Below the pieces are notes generated by a model that saw only the letters and a program-made list of their open reading frames with translations, did not search any database and was not told the DNA's origin. DNA of 64,000 nucleotides from CBDDCA01 sp965218205 (GTDB taxonomy: Bacteria; Spirochaetota; Spirochaetia; WTKD01; G963693115): NCBI GenBank assembly GCA_965218205.1, contig OZ244590.1:496001-560000 (forward strand). Reading direction: 5' to 3'. Both the position numbers and the translations under genes were made by a program. Of this stretch, positions 9,986 through 17,263 are shown one piece after another; within the stretch, counting starts at the first letter, position 1, and each line of letters starts with the position of its first letter.

Positions 9986-11995
9986 TTATGTAAGAATGGA
10001 GACTATGTATGTTCTCCATAGCTTTAATAATGCTCGTTCCAGAGAGACAGCGTGGCTTCCTACAACATCAGCAATAATACGTACCACTGGTTCTGTAGCA
10101 CTTTTTCGTAACCACAGCATAGCTATAGGACTGTGTTGCTTTGCATAGAAATAGAGAGAAAGTCCCCCATTGAGTGTATTGTTCTCTGTAAGAGTATCAG
10201 TCTGTATAACAGTGTGTTTTTTTCCTGAATGAGCAATAAAAGCATGAGAATCAAGTGCTATTCCTTTATTCTTAAAAAGAGTACTGATAGTTTTGATAAG
10301 CGGTTTGCTGTTATGTATAATGCGGTAAAATACCTGTGACATGGATATTGTAGGAATAGTGAGCTTTGCTAATGCATCCTCAGTAGAAGTACTAGCCGAT
10401 TTTGGCAAAGAGCGAGCAAGAAGTATAAGAGGGTTTATAGTGTTGTTTATGTGACCTGTCTTATGTGGTACTTTGGAAGCATTAAGATGAGGAAATAATT
10501 CTTCAAAAAATAATACTGCTTTTAAGAGACTAAAACTGGTATGCAGAGGATCGCGTACAAAAGAAGGGTGCATAATGATACCTCCATTAGAAGCCTCTCC
10601 TGACACTGGAATAGTGAAGTTCTTTTTTCTTAATTCTAAAGCAAGCGATACTATATTTGCTTCTCCCACTTCACTTCGAAATACAGGAACTGAGTATTGC
10701 TGTGCAATAGCATCTATTCTCACAGAACTTGCATCATTTATCACTATCGCTAATTTTTGCTGTGCATGTTTTTTTTGAGCTATAGTATTAGAGTTAGTAT
10801 CAGAAGCACTATTGTTTTGAATAAAACGCTCCCATGCTAGCTCTATTGTCAGAATAAGAGCAAAAATTTCTTGAGCTGATAAAGTATGACATGATTGCTT
10901 TTCAAAATCATACAGTATGGTATTTCCTCTATCTCCATCACAGTCGCTAACCATTGCAAATAAATACATGTTCTTATTTCTTATAGAAGAAGTAGCTCTC
11001 TTTGTATTATAAGCATGCAAAGTGTACGATGCCTGTTCTAAAGCAGTCCCTTCAGGGACAATTTCATGGGTAAATACTCCTGGTTTAGTATTTATTCTCT
11101 GTACTGGTATTCTGTATTGCTTAAAAATTGTAGTGTCTCCTTTCCAACAACGAGCTCCCCCATTTACATCCCATATCAGAGCAGGATGAATTTGTACATT
11201 CTTTTTGTATGCTTTTATTTTTTGTATAAAAAGTTTTTGAATATGTGCATATGACTGATGAGAGCTATTACGAAGTACCGCTTTTTCCAGTACGGTAGCA
11301 TATTCTTTTGTTATCATAGTATGTATAGTATGCATATTCATGGTATCGCTAGTAGCGTCTGTAGGAGTAGTTGACAGAGTATGATCTGTTTTCTTATACT
11401 CTGTTGTAACTAAATTTGATCGTATGAGGGATAACAGTTCTTTTTGTTCATTGCGTATGGTGTTATGCAATGCCTTTTTTGCCGTATTCATACATAAAGA
11501 TACAAGTTTTTTATTTTTTTCTGGTACAAGTACTTGCCCATTTCCTTGACAAAATTTTATGCCACTGTATTCTTTAGGATTATGGCTTGCTGTTATAAAT
11601 ATAAGTGCATCTGCATGCACGCTAGTATAGGCAAGTGCTGCAGGAATTGGTACTATGCCAAGCATCTGGCTACTATGACGTACAGAACGCTGTGTTGCTG
11701 TTGACTGATACTGTTGTACAGCATACATTGCTATGGTGGCAAGCTCTTTACTTGCTGCTCTGGTATCGAGGGCAACTGCAAACGTAAGTGCTGTTATATT
11801 GTGGCTATTGCCCGTATTGTGCATGAGCCTTGCTTGTTCTTTTTCTTGCAGATAGATAAAGCTCTGTATTGCGTAATAAAAAAATAAAGCATCATAGTCT
11901 TGTAAATAGTTATTAGTGAGAAGAAATTTTTTTCTCCATCCCGATGCAGAACAGATAAGTTCTTTTGTAGCATATTCAAAATTTTTTGATATCAT
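9986..11995 (-). CDS. Phosphohexomutase (phosphoglucomutase/phosphomannomutase family), long form
   Basis: 669 residues, longer than typical bacterial enzymes of ~450-580. Alpha-D-phosphohexomutase hallmarks are present: the phosphoserine loop ITASHNP (S137), the metal-binding DCDGDR (~residue 350; usually DGDGDR, so the first Gly is Cys), the sugar-binding SGEASNGG (~465, variant of GEMSG), and a C-terminal phosphate-binding region near VRIIAD. The family interconverts hexose 1- and 6-phosphates. Insertions around 190-240 and 395-420 are Ser/Thr/Asn-rich and may be surface loops. Spirochaetes have long forms of this enzyme. Glucose or mannose specificity is not decided by sequence. Confidence 0.85.
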   Translation of the reverse strand: MISKNFEYATKELICSASGWRKKFLLTNNYLQDYDALFFYYAIQSFIYLQEKEQARLMHNTGNSHNITALTFAVALDTRAASKELATIAMYAVQQYQSTATQRSVRHSSQMLGIVPIPAALAYTSVHADALIFITASHNPKEYSGIKFCQGNGQVLVPEKNKKLVSLCMNTAKKALHNTIRNEQKELLSLIRSNLVTTEYKKTDHTLSTTPTDATSDTMNMHTIHTMITKEYATVLEKAVLRNSSHQSYAHIQKLFIQKIKAYKKNVQIHPALIWDVNGGARCWKGDTTIFKQYRIPVQRINTKPGVFTHEIVPEGTALEQASYTLHAYNTKRATSSIRNKNMYLFAMVSDCDGDRGNTILYDFEKQSCHTLSAQEIFALILTIELAWERFIQNNSASDTNSNTIAQKKHAQQKLAIVINDASSVRIDAIAQQYSVPVFRSEVGEANIVSLALELRKKNFTIPVSGEASNGGIIMHPSFVRDPLHTSFSLLKAVLFFEELFPHLNASKVPHKTGHINNTINPLILLARSLPKSASTSTEDALAKLTIPTISMSQVFYRIIHNSKPLIKTISTLFKNKGIALDSHAFIAHSGKKHTVIQTDTLTENNTLNGGLSLYFYAKQHSPIAMLWLRKSATEPVVRIIADVVGSHAVSLERALLKLWRTYIVSILT
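9996..10019. other. Hairpin in 3' end of phosphohexomutase gene
   Basis: ATGGAGA (9996-10002) and TCTCCAT (10013-10019) form a perfect 7-bp inverted repeat with a 10-base loop. It lies just beyond the metY stop and inside the last codons of the convergent gene. It could help end metY transcription, but the following bases (AGCTTTAAT) hold only a poor T run, so this is weak. Confidence 0.35.
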
Positions 11996-12033
11996 ATATT
12001 GATATATAGCACAAAATGATTATAATATATAGT

Positions 12034-12657
12034 ATGAGACTTTCAAAATTTTTATATATATTTTTACTGATAGGGATGGCTATTATGTTTTCTAGTTTTT
12101 TTTCATCTAATAAGGAGGATTTAGTTTCTCAAGCTATAAAAAGTGTGGAGCGAGGAGCATATCCAGAAGCACTTGATTGGATAAAAGAGGAGCTTTTTGT
12201 TTCAAAAGAAGCAACTTTTCCTGTCCAAATGAGCAAAGAAGAATGGAAGGAAATACTCAGTCCTCAGCAATTTCATATTCTTCGAGAAGAAGGAACAGAA
12301 AGAGCCTTTAGTGGTGAATATGATAAATTTTATAAAAAAGGTACATACTATTCTGCTGCAACAGGACAGCCACTCTTTTCTTCAGAAGATAAGTTTGATT
12401 CTGGTACTGGATGGCCAAGTTTTATAAGACCAATTCATGATGATGCGGTACGGTATCGGGTGGATAAACGTTTTGGTATTATCCGTATTGAGGTTATAGA
12501 TTCTAAAAGTGGTTCTCATTTAGGGCATGTATTTCAAGATGGACCAAGACCTACTGGACTTCGCTATTGTATGAATTCTTTAGCACTTATTTTTGTTGAA
12601 GAAGGGAGATCTCCACCACAAATACTTGCAGATAGCAACTCTACTGATAGCAACTAA
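12034..12657 (+). CDS. msrB: Membrane-anchored or exported peptide-methionine (R)-S-oxide reductase
   Basis: The MsrB domain fills the C-terminal ~135 residues: FSGEYDKFY, the zone FDSGTGWPSF, SGSHLGHVFQDGP and the catalytic cysteine in LRYCMNSLAL (28 residues before the end). The enzyme reduces methionine-R-sulfoxide in damaged proteins. The four zinc cysteines of many MsrBs are absent; YYSAATGQPLFSS replaces the first CxxC. An N-terminal hydrophobic segment (FLYIFLLIGMAIMFSSFF) suggests export or membrane anchoring, so it may repair periplasmic proteins. ATG 12034 is chosen because it begins RLSKF before the hydrophobic core; ATG 12016 is an alternative. The stop overlaps that of the convergent LPP20 gene (CTAA). 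Confidence 0.92.
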   Translation: MRLSKFLYIFLLIGMAIMFSSFFSSNKEDLVSQAIKSVERGAYPEALDWIKEELFVSKEATFPVQMSKEEWKEILSPQQFHILREEGTERAFSGEYDKFYKKGTYYSAATGQPLFSSEDKFDSGTGWPSFIRPIHDDAVRYRVDKRFGIIRIEVIDSKSGSHLGHVFQDGPRPTGLRYCMNSLALIFVEEGRSPPQILADSNSTDSN

Positions 12658-13769
12658 GGTATAGTAGTTTTAATGTACTCAATAAATGTTTTGTTGAGTA
12701 CTGTAGAAATATCGTTAATAGCAAGTCTGCGTGCAGCGTCCGTATTTATACCCTTTGATCGTCCTCTTTTGTTTTTACTAATAATGGTAACTCCATTGTC
12801 TGCATCTACCACTTCAGATATAGTAAAGTTAATATTCCAAAAAATAGTTGGATAATCATTTGTTTCTTCACTCCAATTTACAGAAGCAGTAGCTCTATAT
12901 GTTTCTCCACTTGTTACAATTTGAAATTGCAAATTGCTCAAGAGTTCAGACACTGCAGAAGTCAGTTTATTCTGTAAATCAATGTCAGCTACATCATTGT
13001 CTATGTTTGTCTCAATGGAAAATTGCAAAGATTGTGCAGCAGAACGTAGCAAGCCATTGATGGTAGTAGGGCTGTTTTTTTGTGTTGTTGCTGATATGGG
13101 AGAAATGACCTCTAGTTGCTGTACAAGTGCTTGATTTTTTTTAGAAAGATTCAATGCTTTTAGATATTGAGCATATTTATCTAGCTTTTCTTTTGTAGCA
13201 GCATTTTGTAATAACTGTTCTATTTCTTTTTCTGTTTTTTCAATTCTATCACGATAAATGTTGGCTACTTTCTGTCTGTTGATATATGCAATAGCATATA
13301 ATCTTCCTAAATTGTCTTGATGGCTTTCTCCATACTCTACCGCTATGAGTGTGCCTGTACTTGAACTTTTAGAAGAATCAAATATTTGTGTGCTAATGTC
13401 TGCTGCAGAACCAGATGATTCTTGATAGCTTTCGTTTGTCTCAAAGCTGGTATCAATGCTCACTTCAATTTGTTGTAAAAGCGTTGATAATGCAGATTGT
13501 CGTGCTTGCTCTAAACTGTCTCCACTGCCTACAGCAACAAGGTATAGGGCATTATTGTATGTTTCGTTTGGGTTTAGGAACACTGTAGGCAATGTTCCTG
13601 TGGTTGTCTGAGGGCTATCCTGTGCAGTGTCGCTAGAAGAGGAAGCAGTATTATTTGTGCTTGCACAGGATGCAACACTAACACTAAAGAGTATGACAAT
13701 AAGTGGAAATAGCAACACTGTAATGAGTGATGCAGAACTTTTTTTACTATTCTTTTTTTTGCTATGCAT
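12654..13769 (-). CDS. LPP20-family lipoprotein
   Basis: 371 residues with a lysine-rich n-region, a hydrophobic core and lipobox SVASC (Cys35), so a lipoprotein. Residues ~75-160 carry the LPP20-type signature (LYLVAVGSGDSLEQARQSAL and an internal RLYAIAYINRQKV). A coiled-coil-like stretch follows at ~175-215 (YRDRIEKTEKEIEQLLQ). The gene lies 7 bases after lpoB on the same strand, a pairing seen in other envelope-associated gene sets. A role with LpoB in peptidoglycan synthesis control is inferred. The C-terminal half is not assigned. Confidence 0.8.
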   Translation of the reverse strand: MHSKKKNSKKSSASLITVLLFPLIVILFSVSVASCASTNNTASSSSDTAQDSPQTTTGTLPTVFLNPNETYNNALYLVAVGSGDSLEQARQSALSTLLQQIEVSIDTSFETNESYQESSGSAADISTQIFDSSKSSSTGTLIAVEYGESHQDNLGRLYAIAYINRQKVANIYRDRIEKTEKEIEQLLQNAATKEKLDKYAQYLKALNLSKKNQALVQQLEVISPISATTQKNSPTTINGLLRSAAQSLQFSIETNIDNDVADIDLQNKLTSAVSELLSNLQFQIVTSGETYRATASVNWSEETNDYPTIFWNINFTISEVVDADNGVTIISKNKRGRSKGINTDAARRLAINDISTVLNKTFIEYIKTTIP

Positions 13770-13776
13770 GGCAATA

Positions 13777-14388
13777 TTAAAATGTATATGCTTCTTGATC
13801 TATGACTTTCTTAATCTTTTTTGTGCCTATCCATGATTTTTGTGTATTTTCTATATTTATTAGCTCAAGATCCACTTGATAGGTCACTGCAGTTGAATTG
13901 TCTACTGCGTCTGTTTGTGAAATAATTGTCCCGATGAGCATAAAATCAGCACCAGTTTCTTCTCCTAATCTTTTTATTGTTTCAAAAGAGGCTTGTGTTT
14001 GCTGATCTTCTTTTTCTGTTCGGATTTGTGCTCGTTCATTTGCATTTGCTACAATAGTAACTTGTCCAGAATTTATAAAAGCTCTTTCTATGTCTTTAAT
14101 AAAAGCAGTTGTTTCTATATGTTCGGAACTTCTGTTGCGAATATATCCCGTAATGACAACAGGGTCCTTGTTATTTTCAGCCTTAAAACGACTGATCCAC
14201 GCAGCTTTTAGCATATCATCAATCATTGCCTCAGAGACAAGACGACTATCGGTATCGTTCCATTTTCCGCTAAAATCGGTTATTGTGTCTGTAGAAGTAC
14301 GAGTTACTGTTTTTGAATTACTTGCACAGGACATTACAGATATTATTAGTGTCAATGATAATGACACGCTCATAAATAGTTTAAACAT
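13777..14388 (-). CDS. lpoB: Penicillin-binding protein activator LpoB-like lipoprotein
   Basis: 203 residues, with signal peptide and lipobox SVMSC (Cys21). The mature part fits the LpoB fold: WNDTDSRLVSEAMIDDML, KDPVVITGYIRNRSSEHI, DIERAFINSGQVTIVAN, GADFMLIGTIISQ and YQVDLELINIENTQKSWIG. In enterobacteria LpoB is an outer-membrane lipoprotein that activates PBP1b; LpoB-like proteins occur widely, including in spirochaetes. It is the first gene of an operon with the LPP20 gene. A sigma70-type promoter is visible upstream, just outside the IS element. Confidence 0.85.
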   Translation of the reverse strand: MFKLFMSVSLSLTLIISVMSCASNSKTVTRTSTDTITDFSGKWNDTDSRLVSEAMIDDMLKAAWISRFKAENNKDPVVITGYIRNRSSEHIETTAFIKDIERAFINSGQVTIVANANERAQIRTEKEDQQTQASFETIKRLGEETGADFMLIGTIISQTDAVDNSTAVTYQVDLELINIENTQKSWIGTKKIKKVIDQEAYTF

Positions 14389-14424
14389 AATTTCTCCTTG
14401 TTATTTTATCAATGTACATTTAGT

Positions 14425-14453
14425 ATTGTAACCTAATATGAAATTATTTTCAA
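14425..14453 (-). promoter_or_regulatory. Probable sigma70 promoter of the lpoB operon
   Basis: On the minus strand TTGAAA (14453-14448) and TACAAT (14430-14425) are separated by exactly 17 bases, close to consensus. The -10 lies 37 bases before the lpoB start. The -35 sits 20 bases outside the left end of the IS element, which therefore lies just upstream of the promoter. Confidence 0.65.
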
Positions 14454-14472
14454 TATATTAGGCAAGGAGATT

Positions 14473-14499
14473 TGGAGTTTTACCGTTTCGTGTGAACCC
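14473..14499 (+). repeat. Left inverted repeat of the IS element
   Basis: It starts TGGAGTTTTACC and continues through CGTGTGA. Compared with the right end it differs at three positions in the first 23 bases (GTT versus ATC in the middle). A third, similar sequence is found at 24044-24070. Confidence 0.8.
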
Positions 14500-14510
14500 T
14501 TTTGATAAAA

Positions 14511-15590
14511 TCAGTATACTGCAAAATTTCTATTATGCCAAGTGTGTAATGTTCGTTTAGTAAGGAAAGTATCAACAATAAGAGGGCGCAGAGTAAGTAC
14601 ACAAGGATCCAGAGAAGGACTTTTTTCTTTGAGCAACAAAGCAGGAGAGCCGTGTTTATAAGAGTTATGGCGTTGATGATTAAAGCTATATTGATACTCA
14701 GCACTTTTGAGTAAAAAAGTACTGAGAGTAGGATTCTGCATTTTTGCATAGCATTCAGTTTCAATAAGTTTATGAGAAGCCTCGACATCAGAATTGTAAG
14801 TAGGAGAAGCGTATGGGATAGTAGTATGGCGTGCCTCATACGCTGCAAGAGAAGCAACAAAAGCAGATTGTTTAGTACTAAAAGCCCCTGATATAAACTC
14901 AGAGCCATTATCAGTTTGAATAGTAATAGAGGAAGTATCAACGTGAAAAGAAGCAAGATGAGTAAGCAGATATTCAATAAACAAAGCGGTATGAGAAGAG
15001 CTTTTTTGAGTGGCAAAGCATATCCATAAAGCCCCTGTAGCAACATCGCGTGCGGTAATTTGATACTTTGGGAGGCAAAACTTGCGTAATGAGAAGTATA
15101 ATTCAGGGATATCGGTAAGATATTTAATATCTACTTGTATTTTTTGACAAAACTGCAGCAGTTGCTTCCATAGGCGTGCCTCTTGTTTCTTTTCTGCTTT
15201 TTGCTTTTTATGTGTCTTAAAAAACCCCATCTTTCTCAGATGCTTAATGATAGTCTTTATGGAATAAGGAATGGCATACTCTCGTTGTATATGAGAGGCA
15301 ATACATCGTTGATGATAGTGCTGTAATGTTTCGCATATCTCTTTGAGTTTTAACTGATAGTAAGGTATCATGGTATTAGGATGTTCTACTGAAGCAGGAC
15401 GCCTATCATAGAGCATAGCTTTCGGCTTCTCTTTGTATCTTTGCAACCACTTGCGTACGGTATTAGGAGATATATGAAAGATACGAGCAGTACTTTTAAT
15501 ACCGTGTTCTTTTGCAGAAAGTGCTATAGCTAAGCGTACTTTATGCAGTTCTTTTTGATTTCTTGTATTATAAAGTGTAGAGTATATCAT
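14511..15590 (-). CDS. IS481-family DDE transposase
   Basis: 359 residues. Residues ~15-60 form a helix-turn-helix (HGIKSTARIFHISPNTVRKW). The DDE core has D154 (QVDIKYL), D227 (TIQTDNGSEF) and E270 (YNSDVEASHK), followed by the FNHQRHNSYKHGSPALLL region common in this class. It cuts and joins the IS ends. The ribosome site GGGGGTGAG lies close before the ATG. The frame is intact. The family could also be called ISL-like IS3-type; the single ORF and TG...CA ends favour IS481. Confidence 0.88.
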   Translation of the reverse strand: MIYSTLYNTRNQKELHKVRLAIALSAKEHGIKSTARIFHISPNTVRKWLQRYKEKPKAMLYDRRPASVEHPNTMIPYYQLKLKEICETLQHYHQRCIASHIQREYAIPYSIKTIIKHLRKMGFFKTHKKQKAEKKQEARLWKQLLQFCQKIQVDIKYLTDIPELYFSLRKFCLPKYQITARDVATGALWICFATQKSSSHTALFIEYLLTHLASFHVDTSSITIQTDNGSEFISGAFSTKQSAFVASLAAYEARHTTIPYASPTYNSDVEASHKLIETECYAKMQNPTLSTFLLKSAEYQYSFNHQRHNSYKHGSPALLLKEKSPSLDPCVLTLRPLIVDTFLTKRTLHTWHNRNFAVY

Positions 15591-15630
15591 GTACTCACCC
15601 CCTTTTTTTTTTTATTTTTGTTTGTTATTT

Positions 15631-15656
15631 CCATGATAGTATAATTACTATCATGG
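15631..15656. promoter_or_regulatory. Long hairpin in the transposase leader
   Basis: A perfect 11-bp inverted repeat (CCATGATAGTA / TACTATCATGG) with a TAAT loop lies between the right IS end and the transposase start. On the minus strand it would form in mRNA read in from outside. Hairpins at this place in IS elements often limit transposase made from external transcription; that role is inferred here. Confidence 0.55.
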
Positions 15657-15665
15657 ATTTTGGGG

Positions 15666-15690
15666 GGTCACACGAGATGGTAAAACTCCA
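15666..15690 (-). repeat. Right inverted repeat of the IS element
   Basis: Read inward it starts TGGAGTTTTACC and continues ATCTCGTGTGACC. It pairs with the left repeat at 14473-14499. The sequence directly outside repeats ACTCCAAAAA once more, which makes the exact boundary uncertain by a few bases. Confidence 0.8.
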
Positions 15691-15708
15691 AAAAACTCCA
15701 AAAAGTGC

Positions 15709-15738
15709 TTGACAAAAAGTGTCAAATGTCTATATCAT
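15709..15738 (+). promoter_or_regulatory. Probable promoter of the NYN-domain gene
   Basis: TTGACA at 15709-15714 is followed by TATATC (16-base spacer) or TATCAT (18-base spacer). It sits 18 bases outside the right end of the IS. Transcription would start near 15745, upstream of the hairpin at 15769-15790. Confidence 0.55.
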
Positions 15739-15768
15739 AGTTACAGACTGGTGTATGAGAAATACATC

Positions 15769-15799
15769 GCCCTGTAGCATGCTACGGGGCAATCTTTTT
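15769..15799 (+). terminator. Terminator-like hairpin directly before the NYN gene start
   Basis: GCCCTGTAGC and GCTACGGGGC (15769-15790, two bases between) form a 10-bp stem with one G-U pair when folded, followed by AATCTTTTT and then ATG 15800. It lies between the promoter at 15709 and the gene. It may act as an attenuator, or hide the GGGG ribosome site at 15786-15789 in the stem. It could also end a short RNA of about 55 bases. Confidence 0.55.
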
Positions 15800-16516
15800 A
15801 TGAAGGCTTTTGCATATATAGACGGCTTTAATCTTTATCATTATCTTAAAAATTATATAGAACATGAGTATGAAAAAGATAAGGCTTCTAAATCTAGTAT
15901 GTGTTATATTAGAGAATACGAAAAGAATATATTAAAATGGTGTGATATACCAAAATTAATTTCTCTACTTATTTCAAAAGAATATAACTGTGTAAATATA
16001 AAATATTTTACTGCCTTTCCAAAACATAGGGATATAGGACAACAAGAGCGTCATATACAATACATGGAAGTATTGGAAAGATATTGTAAAGTAACGGTGA
16101 TTAACGGTAGGTACTCACGCAAAGACAGATCATTTACATGTCCCGAAGAAGAATGTCGTAAAAAAAATATTATTCCAATTCATGAAGAAAAAGGAACGGA
16201 TGTTGCCTTAGGGGTAAATGTAATATCTGACTTACACATTGAAAGCCCTGATTTAATAATAATTGTCAGCAATGATACAGATTTTAAGCCTGTTGTTACA
16301 AATATTTTAGAAAAATCAAAAGTAAAAGTATTAGTGCTTTTTCCGTTGGGATGTCCTAAAAAAAAGAGGTTTCATTATGCAGACTTAAAGAAACAATATC
16401 AAGGGAGAATAATACAAAAACCAATAATGCCCATACATATGGAGAAGAGTATTATGCCTGATATGATACAGGTGGATGATAAAACATATACAAATCCATA
16501 TCCTCTATCCTCATAA
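15800..16516 (+). CDS. NYN-domain (PIN-like) ribonuclease-type protein
   Basis: About 238 residues from ATG 15800, chosen because the NYN domain begins at once (KAFAYIDGFNLYHYL, Asp8). Further acidic sites appear in EEKGTDVALGVNVI and IIIVSNDTDFKPVV, the usual order of PIN/NYN metal-binding aspartates. RDIGQQERHIQYMEVLER and the CPEEECRKK cysteine pair lie between. NYN proteins of this layout are predicted RNases; the target is unknown. An in-frame upstream ATG (15755) and GTG (15719) exist but would add residues encoded by the hairpin. The gene stands alone beside an IS element, so horizontal gain is possible. No partner antitoxin is seen. Confidence 0.8.
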   Translation: MKAFAYIDGFNLYHYLKNYIEHEYEKDKASKSSMCYIREYEKNILKWCDIPKLISLLISKEYNCVNIKYFTAFPKHRDIGQQERHIQYMEVLERYCKVTVINGRYSRKDRSFTCPEEECRKKNIIPIHEEKGTDVALGVNVISDLHIESPDLIIIVSNDTDFKPVVTNILEKSKVKVLVLFPLGCPKKKRFHYADLKKQYQGRIIQKPIMPIHMEKSIMPDMIQVDDKTYTNPYPLSS

Positions 16517-16571
16517 TACCTAATCTTTCATTCATATTGTTTTTTTCTCGCTATCTTTTTTGAGTAATGTA

Positions 16572-17249
16572 CTACAGTATACCGTATTTATGAAAGGTAG
16601 CCGTTACTGTGTTGCCTTCCTCTATTTCTCTGCGTACTACTTTCTCTGTTCGGGCTTTTTCAAGTGCACGGCTAATAATATCCTTTTCCCATGCTTTTGG
16701 AATAATCAGCACTCCGTCTCTGTCTCCAAAGACAATATCTCCCTCTTTAATAGATACTGCTTCCATTTCTATGGGAACTCTAAAATCGACTACTTTCATT
16801 CTGGGAGCTGAGTCTTGTGCATATGCTCCACAGCTAAAAACAGGAAAATTTTGTTCTAGCACTTGTGGGGTATCACGGTGATACCCATATACCACTGCTC
16901 CTGTAGATTTACGTGCAAGAGCTGCAGCAGTCATTATTTCTCCCCAGTTAGCACATCGATGATATGTGCCACTTGCAATGTAGACTTCGCCTTTTTGAAG
17001 ATCATCAAGGGCTTCCATCATTTTTCCGAAAGGCTTTTCTTGTGTTCCGTACACATCCATCATAAGTACTGGCATAGCTCGTCCTACCACTTTCATCTCT
17101 GGCAATAGAGGACGAACCGTTGGTGGTAAAAATTGATGAAAACATTCATATGTATCAAGTATATCTCCTACTACTGGAGTATAAAGATATTTCTTTATAA
17201 GTGCAAAAAGCTCTGTATCGTTGTTCCATTCAATAGTTTCGTTGTTCAT
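16572..17249 (-). CDS. RraA/DlpA-family protein, possible sugar-acid aldolase
   Basis: About 225 residues from ATG 17249, which has a strong AAAAGGAG site; a longer frame to 17321 merely overlaps the upstream gene. Family marks: TPVVGDILDTY, GRAMPVLMM, VYIASGTYHRCANWGEIMTAAAL and the metal/substrate loop GDRDGVLIIPKAW. The fold includes the RNase E inhibitor RraA and HMG/CHA aldolases. The neighbour is a mannonate-dehydratase-like gene 14 bases upstream, so a retro-aldol step on a 2-keto-3-deoxy sugar acid is more plausible than RNase control. This is inference from context. Confidence 0.85.
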   Translation of the reverse strand: MNNETIEWNNDTELFALIKKYLYTPVVGDILDTYECFHQFLPPTVRPLLPEMKVVGRAMPVLMMDVYGTQEKPFGKMMEALDDLQKGEVYIASGTYHRCANWGEIMTAAALARKSTGAVVYGYHRDTPQVLEQNFPVFSCGAYAQDSAPRMKVVDFRVPIEMEAVSIKEGDIVFGDRDGVLIIPKAWEKDIISRALEKARTEKVVRREIEEGNTVTATFHKYGIL

Positions 17250-17263
17250 ACATCTCCTTTTTT

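Larger units (their letters stand above)
14473..15690 (-). mobile_element. IS481-like insertion sequence, complete
   Basis: A 1218-bp element with one transposase gene. The ends are imperfect inverted repeats of about 25 bp. The left end reads TGGAGTTTTACCGTTTCGTG; the right end read inward is TGGAGTTTTACCATCTCGTG, followed in both by TGA and a C-rich stretch. Ends of the TG...CA type fit IS481. I see no clear target duplication (flanks GATT and AAAA). The element separates the lpoB promoter from the NYN gene promoter. The intact gene and ends suggest it could be functional. Confidence 0.85.

Noticed and set aside
9986..11995. Idea that the phosphohexomutase is two fused enzymes because of its 669 residues
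   Set aside because: The order of motifs is that of a single enzyme; extra length comes from low-complexity insertions.
14480..15046. A 188-residue Leu-rich frame inside the IS on the same strand as the transposase
   Set aside because: It is an out-of-frame reading of the transposase gene, with a composition unlike any protein.
15719..15799. GTG 15719 as the start of the NYN protein
   Set aside because: It would lie inside the promoter and add a tail encoded by the hairpin; the NYN domain begins at ATG 15800.
15800..16516. NYN gene as toxin of a toxin-antitoxin pair or a defence gene
   Set aside because: No small partner gene is next to it and the neighbours are an IS and metabolic genes.
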